A stretch of DNA of 6,344 nucleotides from Halobacteriales archaeon QS_9_70_65 (GTDB lineage: Archaea > Halobacteriota > Halobacteria > Halobacteriales > Haloarculaceae), in contig PXSC01000119.1 in the NCBI GenBank assembly GCA_003023535.1, forward strand, positions 1 to 6,344. The letters are read 5' to 3'. Both the position numbers and the translations under genes were made by a program. Under the pieces are notes generated by a model. The model had not been told where the DNA came from and did not search any database. It saw only the letters and a program-made list of their open reading frames with translations. Each line of letters opens with the position of its first letter. The first letter of the stretch is position 1. Below are positions 1-6,009 of the stretch, in pieces.

Positions 1-687
1 GACGCGGTCGCAGATCTTGAAGGCGTCCTGCAGCGGCATGTTGGGCGCGTAGTCCAGCAGCCGGTCGTTCGGGATGACGATGACGGTGTCGGCGACCGCA
101 CGCAGTCGCTCGAGGCCGGCGTCGGCGTTGGCCCGGCGCCGCTCGCCCTCCGCGGTGAACGGGATGGTGACGATGGCGATGGTCAGGGCCCCGGCGTCCT
201 GGGCGGCCTGTGCGACGACGGGCGCCGAACCGGTGCCGGTGCCGCCGCCGAGGCCGGCGGTGATGAACACCATGTCGGAGTCGTCGATCTCCCCGGAGAT
301 GTCGTCGAGGTTCTCCTGGGCGGCCTCCTCGCCGATCTTCGGGACGGAGCCGGCCCCCCGGCCGCCGGTCCGCTGGCGGCCGATGAGGATCTTCGTGTCG
401 GCCTCGACCTCGGTGGCGAGGTGCTGGGCGTCGGTGTTGGCGGCGACCAGTTTCGCCCCGTGGATGCCGGCCGCGGACATTCGGGTGACGGTGTTGCCGC
501 CGGCGCCGCCGCAGCCGACCACCGAGATGTTCGTCTCGAGGTCCTTCACGACGCCTGCCAGCTCCTCGTCGGTCATCGTGCCCGACCCTTTGACGTCCGC
601 GCTGGCGTCGCTCGGTGCCGACTCCCCGGTCGGCGCCTCCCCGTCTTCGTCCGTCTCGCCGATGGCGTCCTCGATTATCGAGTCCAT
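1..687 (-). CDS. ftsZ1: FtsZ1 tubulin-like cell-division GTPase (N-terminal 229 residues, 3' end outside window)
   Basis: FtsZ is the GTP-hydrolysing tubulin homologue that polymerises into the cytoplasmic division ring at mid-cell. The minus frame is open from ATG at 687-685 to the window edge and gives 229 residues, roughly 60% of a usual FtsZ of about 380-400. An acidic, Ser/Gly-rich N-terminal tail (about residues 1-50) precedes the first GTP-binding loop [12 protein letters not shown] (56-67). It is followed by AANTDAQH (82-89), the tubulin signature GGGTGTG (147-153), then [13 protein letters not shown] (175-187) and [11 protein letters not shown] (206-216). The start MDSIIEDAI and the GTMTDEEL stretch just before the GTPase core match what I recall of haloarchaeal FtsZ1 rather than FtsZ2; paralogue assignment is from memory. 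No Shine-Dalgarno precedes the ATG, and the TATA-like box at 714-722 implies a leader of only a few bases. The gene lies 139 bp downstream of dtdA on the same strand. Confidence 0.93.
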   Translation of the reverse strand, partial: MDSIIEDAIGETDEDGEAPTGESAPSDASADVKGSGTMTDEELAGVVKDLETNISVVGCGGAGGNTVTRMSAAGIHGAKLVAANTDAQHLATEVEADTKILIGRQRTGGRGAGSVPKIGEEAAQENLDDISGEIDDSDMVFITAGLGGGTGTGSAPVVAQAAQDAGALTIAIVTIPFTAEGERRRANADAGLERLRAVADTVIVIPNDRLLDYAPNMPLQDAFKICDRV

Positions 688-713
688 TATGCGTGCCGCT
701 GTAGCGCACACGA

Positions 714-722
714 GTAAAGTAT
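714..722 (-). promoter_or_regulatory. Candidate TATA box of ftsZ1
   Basis: On the minus strand ATACTTTAC, preceded by the purine-rich GGGAAAG (BRE-like), is centred about 30 bp before the ftsZ1 ATG. With archaeal spacing of about 25 bp, transcription would begin around 690-695, giving a leader of only a few bases. This fits the absence of a ribosome binding site. Confidence 0.45.
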
Positions 723-733
723 CTTTCCCAGAT

Positions 734-751
734 GTCTGACGCCAGTCAGAC
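734..751. repeat. Perfect inverted repeat upstream of the ftsZ1 promoter
   Basis: GTCTGAC-GCCA-GTCAGAC is a perfect 7-bp inverted repeat with a 4-base spacer, about 12 bp upstream of the ftsZ1 TATA-like box. On the minus strand it is not followed by a T-run, so it does not look like a terminator. Its position suits a transcription-factor site for ftsZ1. The binding protein is unknown. Confidence 0.5.
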
Positions 752-810
752 GATTTCGCGCCGGTTCCGGGCTGCGGTTCGTCTCGAGGAATAAACCAAA
801 GACGACGATA

Positions 811-829
811 TAAAAAGCCGGGCGGCTCA
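811..829 (-). terminator. Hairpin plus T-run at the 3' end of dtdA
   Basis: Starting inside the dtdA TGA stop, the minus strand reads AGCC-GCCC-GGCT and then runs into TTTTTATA. This is a short 4-bp stem followed by a T-tract. Archaeal RNA polymerase stops mainly at T-tracts, so this is a reasonable terminator for dtdA. It would separate dtdA from ftsZ1. Confidence 0.5.
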
Positions 830-2152
830 GCGCGGGAAGCGACGCTCGCGCGCGCTCCGGACGTCGTCGGGCGCGACCGTCTCGCCGTCGACCTCGACGG
901 GGTGGCCGTCGGCGAGCCGGCCGAACGCCGGGCCCTCCTCGACGTCGGCCGCCCGCGCCAGCGCCGGGTCGAACGCCTCCCGGACGGCGACGACCTCGTC
1001 GTCGCGGACCTCGACCGCGTCGAACTTCGACTCCAGCACCGCCGCCAGTGCCGCGACGACGTCGCGGCGGTCGTCGGCGTCGGCCAGCGCGACCGGGCCG
1101 GCGACGACCGTCCCGCCCTCCTCGGTGTCGTAGGCCAGCGCCCGCTCGTCGACCGCCTTCCGGGTTGCCTCGCGGTCGACGCCGACCGCCGCCGACAGCA
1201 GCTCCTCGGGCAGCTCGGCGACGGCGAACTCGCCGTCGTAGCCCGCCGCCGGCGTCCCGAAGCGGAGCCCTGCCTCGACGGCCGCAAGCGTCGACTCGAC
1301 GTCCCCGACCAGCTCCAGCGGCACGCCGGTCGTCTCCCGGAGCCACGTCTCCGAGACGGTCTCGAAGCCCAGCTCGTCGATCACTTCGACGAGGCCAGGC
1401 CGGTCGCCGTCGACGAGGGCGAACTCGGTGCCGCTCATCGCGAAGGCCTTGCCGACCACCGCCTTCGACTCGCGGGGGTCGCCCATCGCCTCCAGCGCCC
1501 AGTCGGCGGCGACGTGGCCGACCCGCCAGTCGGTCTCGACGAGCACGCGGTCGAACCGGGGTGCGTAGTGGCCGCCGCCGAAGCCGACGACCGTCCGGTA
1601 GTGCGTCGGCGCCGTCTCCCGCAACGCGAGAACCGCGCGGGCGACCGCTTCGGCGCCCGCCGGGTCGGTCCACTCGTCCTCGCCGCTGCCCAGCTCGACG
1701 AACAGCGACGGGCAGCCGACGGTACTCGGGCCGTGGTGGGTGCACTCGACGCCGACGCCGTAGCCCTCGGGGGCGTGGTCGGCGAAGGCCCGCCGAACGG
1801 CCCGCAGCGCGTTCGGGGCGGCACGGGCGAGGGACCTATCGCCGCCGCCGTACTCCGCCGGCCCGACGTTGCCCGTCGCGTGGGCCGTCAGCAGCGGCCC
1901 CGTCTCCCCCGAGTGCCGGGAGGCGAAGACGAGCAGGTCGGGGTCGTCGAAGGCCGCCGCGGCGCCGTCGAGGCGGAGATGCAGGTCGTCGAACGTCCGC
2001 AGTTCGGCGCCGTCGGTCCGGTAGTACGTGCCGCCGCCCGCCGCGTCGCTGCGGCGTCCGTCCTCGCGTTCGGTCCAGTCGGCCAGTTCCAGCAGGCGGT
2101 CGCCGATGCGTTCGGAGGCGACGTCGGCACGGGAGACGACGACGGCGAGCAT
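827..2152 (-). CDS. dtdA: D-aminoacyl-tRNA deacylase, archaeal DTD2 type
   Basis: This 441-residue protein fits the archaeal/plant DTD2 family, which hydrolyses the ester bond of D-amino acids mischarged on tRNA, recycling the tRNA and keeping D-residues out of proteins. Visible family motifs are the N-terminal strand [13 protein letters not shown] (1-13), FASRHSG (76-82) followed by LTAHATGN (88-95), ECTHHGPS (136-143), FVELGS (151-156) with EW (160-161), and [11 protein letters not shown] (190-200). Several conserved His, Glu and Cys residues lie in these motifs. The DTD2 core usually spans about 270 residues; here about 170 acidic residues follow, which I believe is common in haloarchaeal members. 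The ATG at 2152-2150 is chosen because the conserved first strand begins there and a TATA-like box lies about 24 bp upstream, giving a leaderless mRNA. It starts 51 bp after dabA but seems to have its own promoter. Confidence 0.9.
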   Translation of the reverse strand: MLAVVVSRADVASERIGDRLLELADWTEREDGRRSDAAGGGTYYRTDGAELRTFDDLHLRLDGAAAAFDDPDLLVFASRHSGETGPLLTAHATGNVGPAEYGGGDRSLARAAPNALRAVRRAFADHAPEGYGVGVECTHHGPSTVGCPSLFVELGSGEDEWTDPAGAEAVARAVLALRETAPTHYRTVVGFGGGHYAPRFDRVLVETDWRVGHVAADWALEAMGDPRESKAVVGKAFAMSGTEFALVDGDRPGLVEVIDELGFETVSETWLRETTGVPLELVGDVESTLAAVEAGLRFGTPAAGYDGEFAVAELPEELLSAAVGVDREATRKAVDERALAYDTEEGGTVVAGPVALADADDRRDVVAALAAVLESKFDAVEVRDDEVVAVREAFDPALARAADVEEGPAFGRLADGHPVEVDGETVAPDDVRSARERRFPR

Positions 2153-2190
2153 ACCGTCGCTCGGGCCCGCCGGAATAAAGCCGCGACGGT
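2153..2190. repeat. 8-bp inverted repeat bracketing the dtdA TATA box
   Basis: ACCGTCGC at 2153-2160 and its exact reverse complement GCGACGGT at 2183-2190 are separated by 22 bp containing the dtdA TATA-like box. The left arm abuts the dtdA ATG. A dimeric regulator bound to both arms would cover the whole core promoter. Such a match is unlikely in so short a stretch even at this GC content, but function is inferred. Confidence 0.45.
2172..2180 (-). promoter_or_regulatory. Candidate TATA box of dtdA
   Basis: CTTTATTCC on the minus strand is the only AT-rich patch in the dabA-dtdA gap. It is centred about 24-25 bp before the dtdA ATG, the spacing expected for a leaderless haloarchaeal transcript. 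No Shine-Dalgarno is present, which supports leaderless expression independent of the dab operon. Confidence 0.5.
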
Positions 2191-2203
2191 CGGCGCCGCT
2201 ACA

Positions 2204-4444
2204 TCAGTCGTCGTCGGCCGTCGGCGGGGTCGCCCGCTCGGTCGCCGGATTCGACGGGCTCGACCACGCCGACCACTCGAGGTCGCCCTCGTAGTCGAAC
2301 GCGCGGCCGTCCTGCTCGGGGTCGACGACCGTCAGCGAGAGCCAGCCGCCGTCCAGCAGGCCGGTCACGGCCGCCTCGGCCAGCACCTCGGTCACGCGCT
2401 CGAGGGGCGCGTAGATGACGACCGACAGCCGGAGCGGCCGGTGGTACGGCTCGCCGTCGGCGCCGACAAGTGACTGCGCCGGCAGCCCGGTTTGCAGGTC
2501 GCCGCCGTTGCCCTGGTAGACGCCGACGTTGCCGACGGGGTTCTGCGTCACCTTCGAGCCGCTGCCGTAGGCCGCGTTGTCGACCGTCGCGAAGTAGTAC
2601 TGGGCGTTGATCCACTGGGTGACGACCATCGGGCCGGCGACGATGGCTGCCAGGGCGTCGCCGTCGGGATCCGTCGCCGGGTCGTAGGAGTGGAGAAACG
2701 CCCGGCCGTCCAGGTCGAGGTCGTCGGTGAGCGCCCGCGGGCCGATCACGAAGCCCGCGTTGCCCGCCAGCCCCCACTCCGGGCGCGTCTCCGCCCAGTC
2801 GGCCGCCCGGCGCTCGGTCTCGCGGACGCCCGCGTCCTCGGCGCCCATGTCGCCGGCCCGCTCGGCGGCGGCGCCGGCGCGGGCGGTCTCGAAGTCGTCC
2901 CGGAGCCGTTCGACGTCGGCCGCGTGGCTCTCCGGGACGTCGCCGTCGTACAGCGTCACTTCGTCGGTGGTGGTGTCGTGCTCGCCCGCCAGGAAGACGG
3001 TGTCCTCGGGGACGTCGATGCCCCGCTCCCGGAGCGCCGCCCGCACGGCCTCGTCGTTGCAGATGGCCGCCAGCACGCGGGCGTTCGGACCGCCGGGGTT
3101 GCCGGCGCAGGCGCCGCAGTCGAGACTCGCGTCGAAGGGGTTGTTCGCCGTCTGACTCGCGTGGCCGACGAAGACGACCACGCGGGCGAACGCCTCCCAC
3201 CCCATGAGCTCGAACGCCGAGGCGGCGTAGTCGACTTTCTCCTCGAGGGTGAGCCCCTCAGGGAGTTCGTGGACCGACTCGGGGTCGTAATCGACGCTCG
3301 GCTCGCAGAACTCGTGGACGTCGGGGCGGCGCTCGTCGGCGGCCTCGAGGAGGTCGTGGACGCGGCCGGGTAGCAGCGTCCGGGCGGCGAGGGCGGCCCC
3401 GTAGCCGGCGCCGGCGCTCTCGACGAAGCTGAACGCCGTCGCGGCGTTGGACTTCAGCCGCTTCACCGCCGCCCGCCCGGCCTCGAGGACGCTCGTCCGG
3501 CGGTCGTAGGCCGTCCGCGCGTCGTCGGACCCGTCGGCCGGCCGGTCGGCGATGCGGTGCCGTGCATCGACGATAGGCGGGCAGGCGTCGACGGTCATGT
3601 CCGAGTCGTAGCCGGCGTGCCGCATCGGAATCCCGAAGAAGCCGGCGTAGCCGTGGGTCTCGTAGTCGCCGGCGGCCTCGAGGTGCCGGCGGACGATCTC
3701 CGAGCGGGTGTCGATGCAGAACACCAGCTGGGCGTCCGGGAGCGCCAGCCGGGCCGCGAGGTAGCCGGCCAGCGTGATGGGGTAGGTCGACTGCCAGGCG
3801 CCGCCGTCGTCGATCCGGCGCCTGACGAGCCCGGTCCAGCCGGGCAGCGCCGTCAGCTGGCGTTCGAGAACCTCGGACCACTCGTCGACGGGGCGGTCGA
3901 CGAGCCGCTCGCGGACCGCCTCCAGTGGGTCGTCCGGTAGTTCGGCGACGGCGTCGGCGTCGGGAATCTCGCCGTCGTGGCGGGCGACGGCCCGGAAGGC
4001 GTCGTAGAACCCCTGCTCGCGGTCCGGCATCGGCCACTCGGCCTGCCCCTGGTCCAGGAAGGCCGACAGCCACTTCAACAGAACTGCGTCGACCCGATCG
4101 GTCGCCGTCGCCGTCGCCGCCGTCCCGCCGGCCGTCGCCCCCTCTCCGGCTGCCAGTCGCTCCAGCGACGCCTCGGGGTCGGCCTCGGAGCCGTGGGCCG
4201 CCAGCTCGGCTTGCAGCCGCTCGGGGTCGATGCGGCCGCGCTCCCAGGCGCGGCGGAACACGTCGGCGGTCGGATAGCCACGCCCGCCGAGGACATCTTC
4301 GGCGTTCGCGACGGCCTCGTGGAACGGCCGGTCCTCGAAACCCGACAACGGGTTGACCGTCACGAACGAGTGCAGCGGCCAGGCCGGCGCGACGGTCTCG
4401 GCGGCGTCGTCGATACACTTCTGCAGCGTGGCGTCAGTACTCAT
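2204..4444 (-). CDS. dabA: DabA, zinc subunit of the DAB inorganic-carbon uptake complex (DUF2309/UPF0753)
   Basis: DabA is the large, peripheral, beta-carbonic-anhydrase-like subunit of the DAB complex. With membrane partner DabB it is thought to convert CO2 to bicarbonate one-way at the cytoplasmic face. The 746-residue protein shows the N-terminal family signature WPLHSFVTVNPLSG (22-35), FCIDTRSE (242-249), FVGHASQTANNPF (425-437), LDCGACAGNPG (441-451), WGLAGNAGFVIGPR (557-570), and QNPVGNVGVYQGNGGDL (634-650). Cys243 and Asp245, then His428 and Cys443 exactly 15 residues apart, match the C-x-D plus H/C zinc and active-site set described for Halothiobacillus DabA (C351, D353, H524, C539). 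Thus all four are retained. At 746 residues it is shorter than typical 800-1000-residue members. An Ala/Thr/Gly-rich low-complexity linker lies near 100-116. The ATG overlaps the dabB TGA (ATGA) and has a strong Shine-Dalgarno. Confidence 0.93.
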   Translation of the reverse strand: MSTDATLQKCIDDAAETVAPAWPLHSFVTVNPLSGFEDRPFHEAVANAEDVLGGRGYPTADVFRRAWERGRIDPERLQAELAAHGSEADPEASLERLAAGEGATAGGTAATATATDRVDAVLLKWLSAFLDQGQAEWPMPDREQGFYDAFRAVARHDGEIPDADAVAELPDDPLEAVRERLVDRPVDEWSEVLERQLTALPGWTGLVRRRIDDGGAWQSTYPITLAGYLAARLALPDAQLVFCIDTRSEIVRRHLEAAGDYETHGYAGFFGIPMRHAGYDSDMTVDACPPIVDARHRIADRPADGSDDARTAYDRRTSVLEAGRAAVKRLKSNAATAFSFVESAGAGYGAALAARTLLPGRVHDLLEAADERRPDVHEFCEPSVDYDPESVHELPEGLTLEEKVDYAASAFELMGWEAFARVVVFVGHASQTANNPFDASLDCGACAGNPGGPNARVLAAICNDEAVRAALRERGIDVPEDTVFLAGEHDTTTDEVTLYDGDVPESHAADVERLRDDFETARAGAAAERAGDMGAEDAGVRETERRAADWAETRPEWGLAGNAGFVIGPRALTDDLDLDGRAFLHSYDPATDPDGDALAAIVAGPMVVTQWINAQYYFATVDNAAYGSGSKVTQNPVGNVGVYQGNGGDLQTGLPAQSLVGADGEPYHRPLRLSVVIYAPLERVTEVLAEAAVTGLLDGGWLSLTVVDPEQDGRAFDYEGDLEWSAWSSPSNPATERATPPTADDD

Positions 4445-5628
4445 CGTACTCCTCCGTGGAGGTCAGCGTGGTCCGGGACGGCGGCCGGCCCGCGTTCAGC
4501 AGCGTCACGTACAGCCGGCGGCTCCGTCGTCCCGACCGCCGGCAGGCCGACGAGCAGTCCCTCGACGGCCCGGTAGACGCCGCCGTAGATGGCGACCGCC
4601 GGCAGTGCCACCAGCGGGACGGCCCCGTAGCGGATCGTCCCGGGCAGCGAGGGCCGCGCCGTCACGTCGCGGGCGGCGTGCAGCACGGTCAGCCCGACGA
4701 GTCCCGCCAGCAGGAGGCCGTTGCCCGACCCTTTCCCGGTGAGGACGACGAACAGGCCGGCCCCCGCGACCGCGGTGACGGCGCCGACCGCGGCGCCGAC
4801 GACGCCCGTCGACCCGGGGTCGGACTTCGCGGGGTGTTCGTGGGCGACCCGACTGCCCGAGGCGAGGAACTGGTAGGCCTTGTAGAAGCCGTGCAGCAGG
4901 AGGTGGGTGACGGCCGCCGCGAAGAACCCCAGCCCGGCCTGCATGATCATGAAGCCCATCTGCCCGACCGTCGAGCAGCCCAGCGCGCCCTTGACGTCGG
5001 TCCGGACGCTCTTCAGCAGCTTCCCGGTCAGCGCGCCGACGGCGCCGACGACCACGATTGCGAGCATGACCCGGGCGTCGACCGTCACGATCGGCGCGAA
5101 GCGGACCAGTAGTATCCCGCCGGCGTTGACGAAGCCGGCGTGCATCAGCGCCGAGGCCGGCGTCGGGGCCGTCATCGACGACAGTAGCCACCCCTGGAAC
5201 GGGACGAGTGCCGACTGCGTCATCGCCGCCAACAGCAGCGCTCCGGCGGCCGCGAGCACGGCCGTCGACGGGTCGGAGCCGACGGCACCGCCGACCCCCG
5301 AGACCGTCGTCGCCCCGGTGTGCCACCACAGGGCGGCGAGGCCGGCCGCCAGCAGCGCACTGCTGGCGAGGAAGTACCGCCGGGCGAGTGCGCCCGCCGC
5401 CTGCGCCTGCGGCCAGTCGCCGTGGCCGACCAGGCCGGCCATCACGAGCCCCATCGCGAGCCACGCGGCCCAGAACAGGAGGAGGGCGTCGGCCGCGACG
5501 AGCACCATCACGACCAGCGTGAAGACGAACACGCGCCCGAAGAAGCCGTTCGCGTCCCGTTCGCCGGCCATGTACCGCCGCGAGTAGCTGTGGACGATGC
5601 CGCCGAAGAAGGCGACGACCGTCCACAT
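4441..5628 (-). CDS. dabB: DabB, NuoL/MrpA-like membrane subunit of the DAB complex, N-terminally short
   Basis: This hydrophobic protein of the proton-conducting transporter family (NuoL/MrpA/NdhF) pairs with DabA and is thought to couple carbon uptake to a cation gradient. About nine to ten membrane segments can be picked out by eye. Family landmarks are YSRRYMAG (15-22), PFQGWLLSSM (143-152) followed by APTPASALMHAG (154-165), DVKGALGCSTVGQMGF (211-226), and HLLLHGFYKAYQFLASGS (242-259), where Lys250 matches a conserved channel lysine. Compared with E. coli NuoL, about 75-85 N-terminal residues (two helices) are missing. The in-frame TGA at 5667-5665 leaves only 12 extra codons. The ATG at 5628 is the only standard start there, but it cuts into the first helix. 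A GGAG at 5659-5662 is instead best spaced for a GTC codon at 5649-5647. The true start is therefore uncertain, and a degraded 5' end is possible. Confidence 0.8.
   Translation of the reverse strand: MWTVVAFFGGIVHSYSRRYMAGERDANGFFGRVFVFTLVVMVLVAADALLLFWAAWLAMGLVMAGLVGHGDWPQAQAAGALARRYFLASSALLAAGLAALWWHTGATTVSGVGGAVGSDPSTAVLAAAGALLLAAMTQSALVPFQGWLLSSMTAPTPASALMHAGFVNAGGILLVRFAPIVTVDARVMLAIVVVGAVGALTGKLLKSVRTDVKGALGCSTVGQMGFMIMQAGLGFFAAAVTHLLLHGFYKAYQFLASGSRVAHEHPAKSDPGSTGVVGAAVGAVTAVAGAGLFVVLTGKGSGNGLLLAGLVGLTVLHAARDVTARPSLPGTIRYGAVPLVALPAVAIYGGVYRAVEGLLVGLPAVGTTEPPAVRDAAERGPAAVPDHADLHGGVR
4449..4455 (-). promoter_or_regulatory. Shine-Dalgarno of dabA
   Basis: GGAGGAG on the minus strand lies inside the last dabB codons, with its GGAGG core 6 bases before the dabA ATG at 4444. 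It fixes the dabA start and, with the ATGA stop/start overlap, indicates translational coupling of dabB and dabA. Confidence 0.8.
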
Positions 5629-5658
5629 CAGGACCGTCAGCCCGTCGACGGCGGTGGT

Positions 5659-5662
5659 CTCC
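5659..5662 (-). promoter_or_regulatory. Possible Shine-Dalgarno for dabB
   Basis: The minus strand carries CAGGAGACC just after the in-frame TGA. Nine bases beyond GGAG the dabB frame reads GTC GAC GGG, not a normal start codon, while the first ATG (5628) is 30 bases away. Starting near GTC would restore a full helix (DGLTVLMWTVVAFFGGIVH). A lost GTG start or non-standard initiation are both possible. Confidence 0.3.
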
Positions 5663-5676
5663 TGTCATCGTTCGCT

Positions 5677-5690
5677 CCGGCCGCGGCCGG
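5677..5690. repeat. 14-bp perfect palindrome in the dabB leader
   Basis: CCGGCCGCGGCCGG equals its own reverse complement. It lies downstream of the predicted dab transcription start and upstream of the coding region. It could be an operator or fold as a short RNA stem in the leader. In such GC-rich DNA it may also be chance. Confidence 0.35.
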
Positions 5691-5760
5691 TCGCGGCAAT
5701 GCGACGCGCCGTCGCCGTCCGCGACGACCGGCCGTCTCTACCGTCGGTACGAACGGAGCG

Positions 5761-5771
5761 ATTATTAAAAA
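5761..5771 (-). promoter_or_regulatory. Candidate TATA box of the dabBA operon
   Basis: The minus strand reads TTTTTAATAAT, preceded by the A-rich CAAACAA (BRE-like), in the only AT-rich island upstream of dabB. Transcription would begin near 5740, leaving a leader of about 90-110 bases, unusual beside the near-leaderless neighbours. Inverted repeats flank and overlap it: GAACGG (5751-5756) with CCGTTC (5784-5789), and TTTGAA (5775-5780) with TTCAAA (5792-5797). Confidence 0.55.
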
Positions 5772-5966
5772 TTGTTTGAATTACCGTTCTGTTCAAAAAC
5801 GTGGATCATGTAGAACGTCGTGTTTTCACGCGCCGCGTAGGCGTCCCGCCAGCCTGCGGGGCGGGCGGGCCGACGGGCCGGCTTCGGCTCCCGGTCGGCC
5901 GCCGTTCCCCTTCCGGGTTCGGTCCGACTGGTCGGCTCGGCCGGGGGTACCCGTGCCGGGTCGTTC

Positions 5967-5974
5967 GTTTTATG
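5967..5974 (+). promoter_or_regulatory. Candidate TATA box of the amidohydrolase gene
   Basis: GTTTTATG is the AT-rich patch centred about 39 bp before the ATG at 6010. A start about 25 bp on (near 5996) gives a leader of roughly 12 bases. No Shine-Dalgarno precedes the ATG. Confidence 0.4.
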
Positions 5975-5979
5975 CCTCC

Positions 5980-5996
5980 GAGGAGACCAACTCCTC
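5980..5996. repeat. Inverted repeat at the amidohydrolase transcription start
   Basis: GAGGAG-ACCAA-CTCCTC is a perfect 6-bp inverted repeat lying between the TATA-like box and the ATG at 6010. It would cover the initiation region, where a repressor could block transcription. Function is inferred from position only. Confidence 0.4.
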
Positions 5997-6009
5997 ACGA
6001 CGTGTTGCT

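Larger units (their letters stand above)
5668..6009. other. Divergent intergenic regulatory region between dabBA and the amidohydrolase gene
   Basis: About 340 bp contain no gene I can support. The part next to dabB (5668-5760) is GC-rich leader. 5761-5830 is a striking AT-rich island holding the dab promoter. 5831-5960 is extremely GC-rich, with stem-forming repeats such as CCCGCC/GGCGGG (5845-5850/5860-5865) and GGCCGAC/GTCGGCC (5868-5874/5894-5900). 5961-6009 carries the amidohydrolase promoter. All dabB-strand frames here encode hydrophilic, Arg-rich peptides, so the missing DabB helices are not hidden in this region. Confidence 0.6.

Noticed and set aside
74..739. 221-codon plus-strand open frame antisense to ftsZ1
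   Set aside because: It lies opposite clear FtsZ motifs, is low in complexity (Ser/Ala/Pro-rich), and has no promoter of its own.
806..816. TATA-like GATATAAAAAG on the plus strand
   Set aside because: No plus-strand gene follows. On the minus strand the same bases are better explained as the T-run of the dtdA terminator.
902..2473. 523-codon plus-strand open frame antisense to dtdA and dabA
   Set aside because: Arg/Pro/Val-rich composition typical of antisense frames in GC-rich haloarchaeal DNA. It crosses two well-supported genes and shows no recognisable motif.
4505..5668. 387-codon minus-strand frame starting at ATG 5668
   Set aside because: It is one frame off dabB, gives an Arg-rich hydrophilic protein, and overlaps the transporter frame with clear membrane motifs. 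The ATG at 5668 is not in frame with dabB.
5765..5998. 77-codon minus-strand open frame in the divergent region
   Set aside because: Hydrophilic, no Shine-Dalgarno, spans the GC-rich stem region and the AT-rich promoter island, and shows no family features. It does not supply the missing DabB helices.
5815..6003. ACGTCGTG (5815-5822) and CACGACGT (5996-6003) inverted match
   Set aside because: One 8-bp match is expected by chance among all pairs in about 350 bp; no positional logic supports it.
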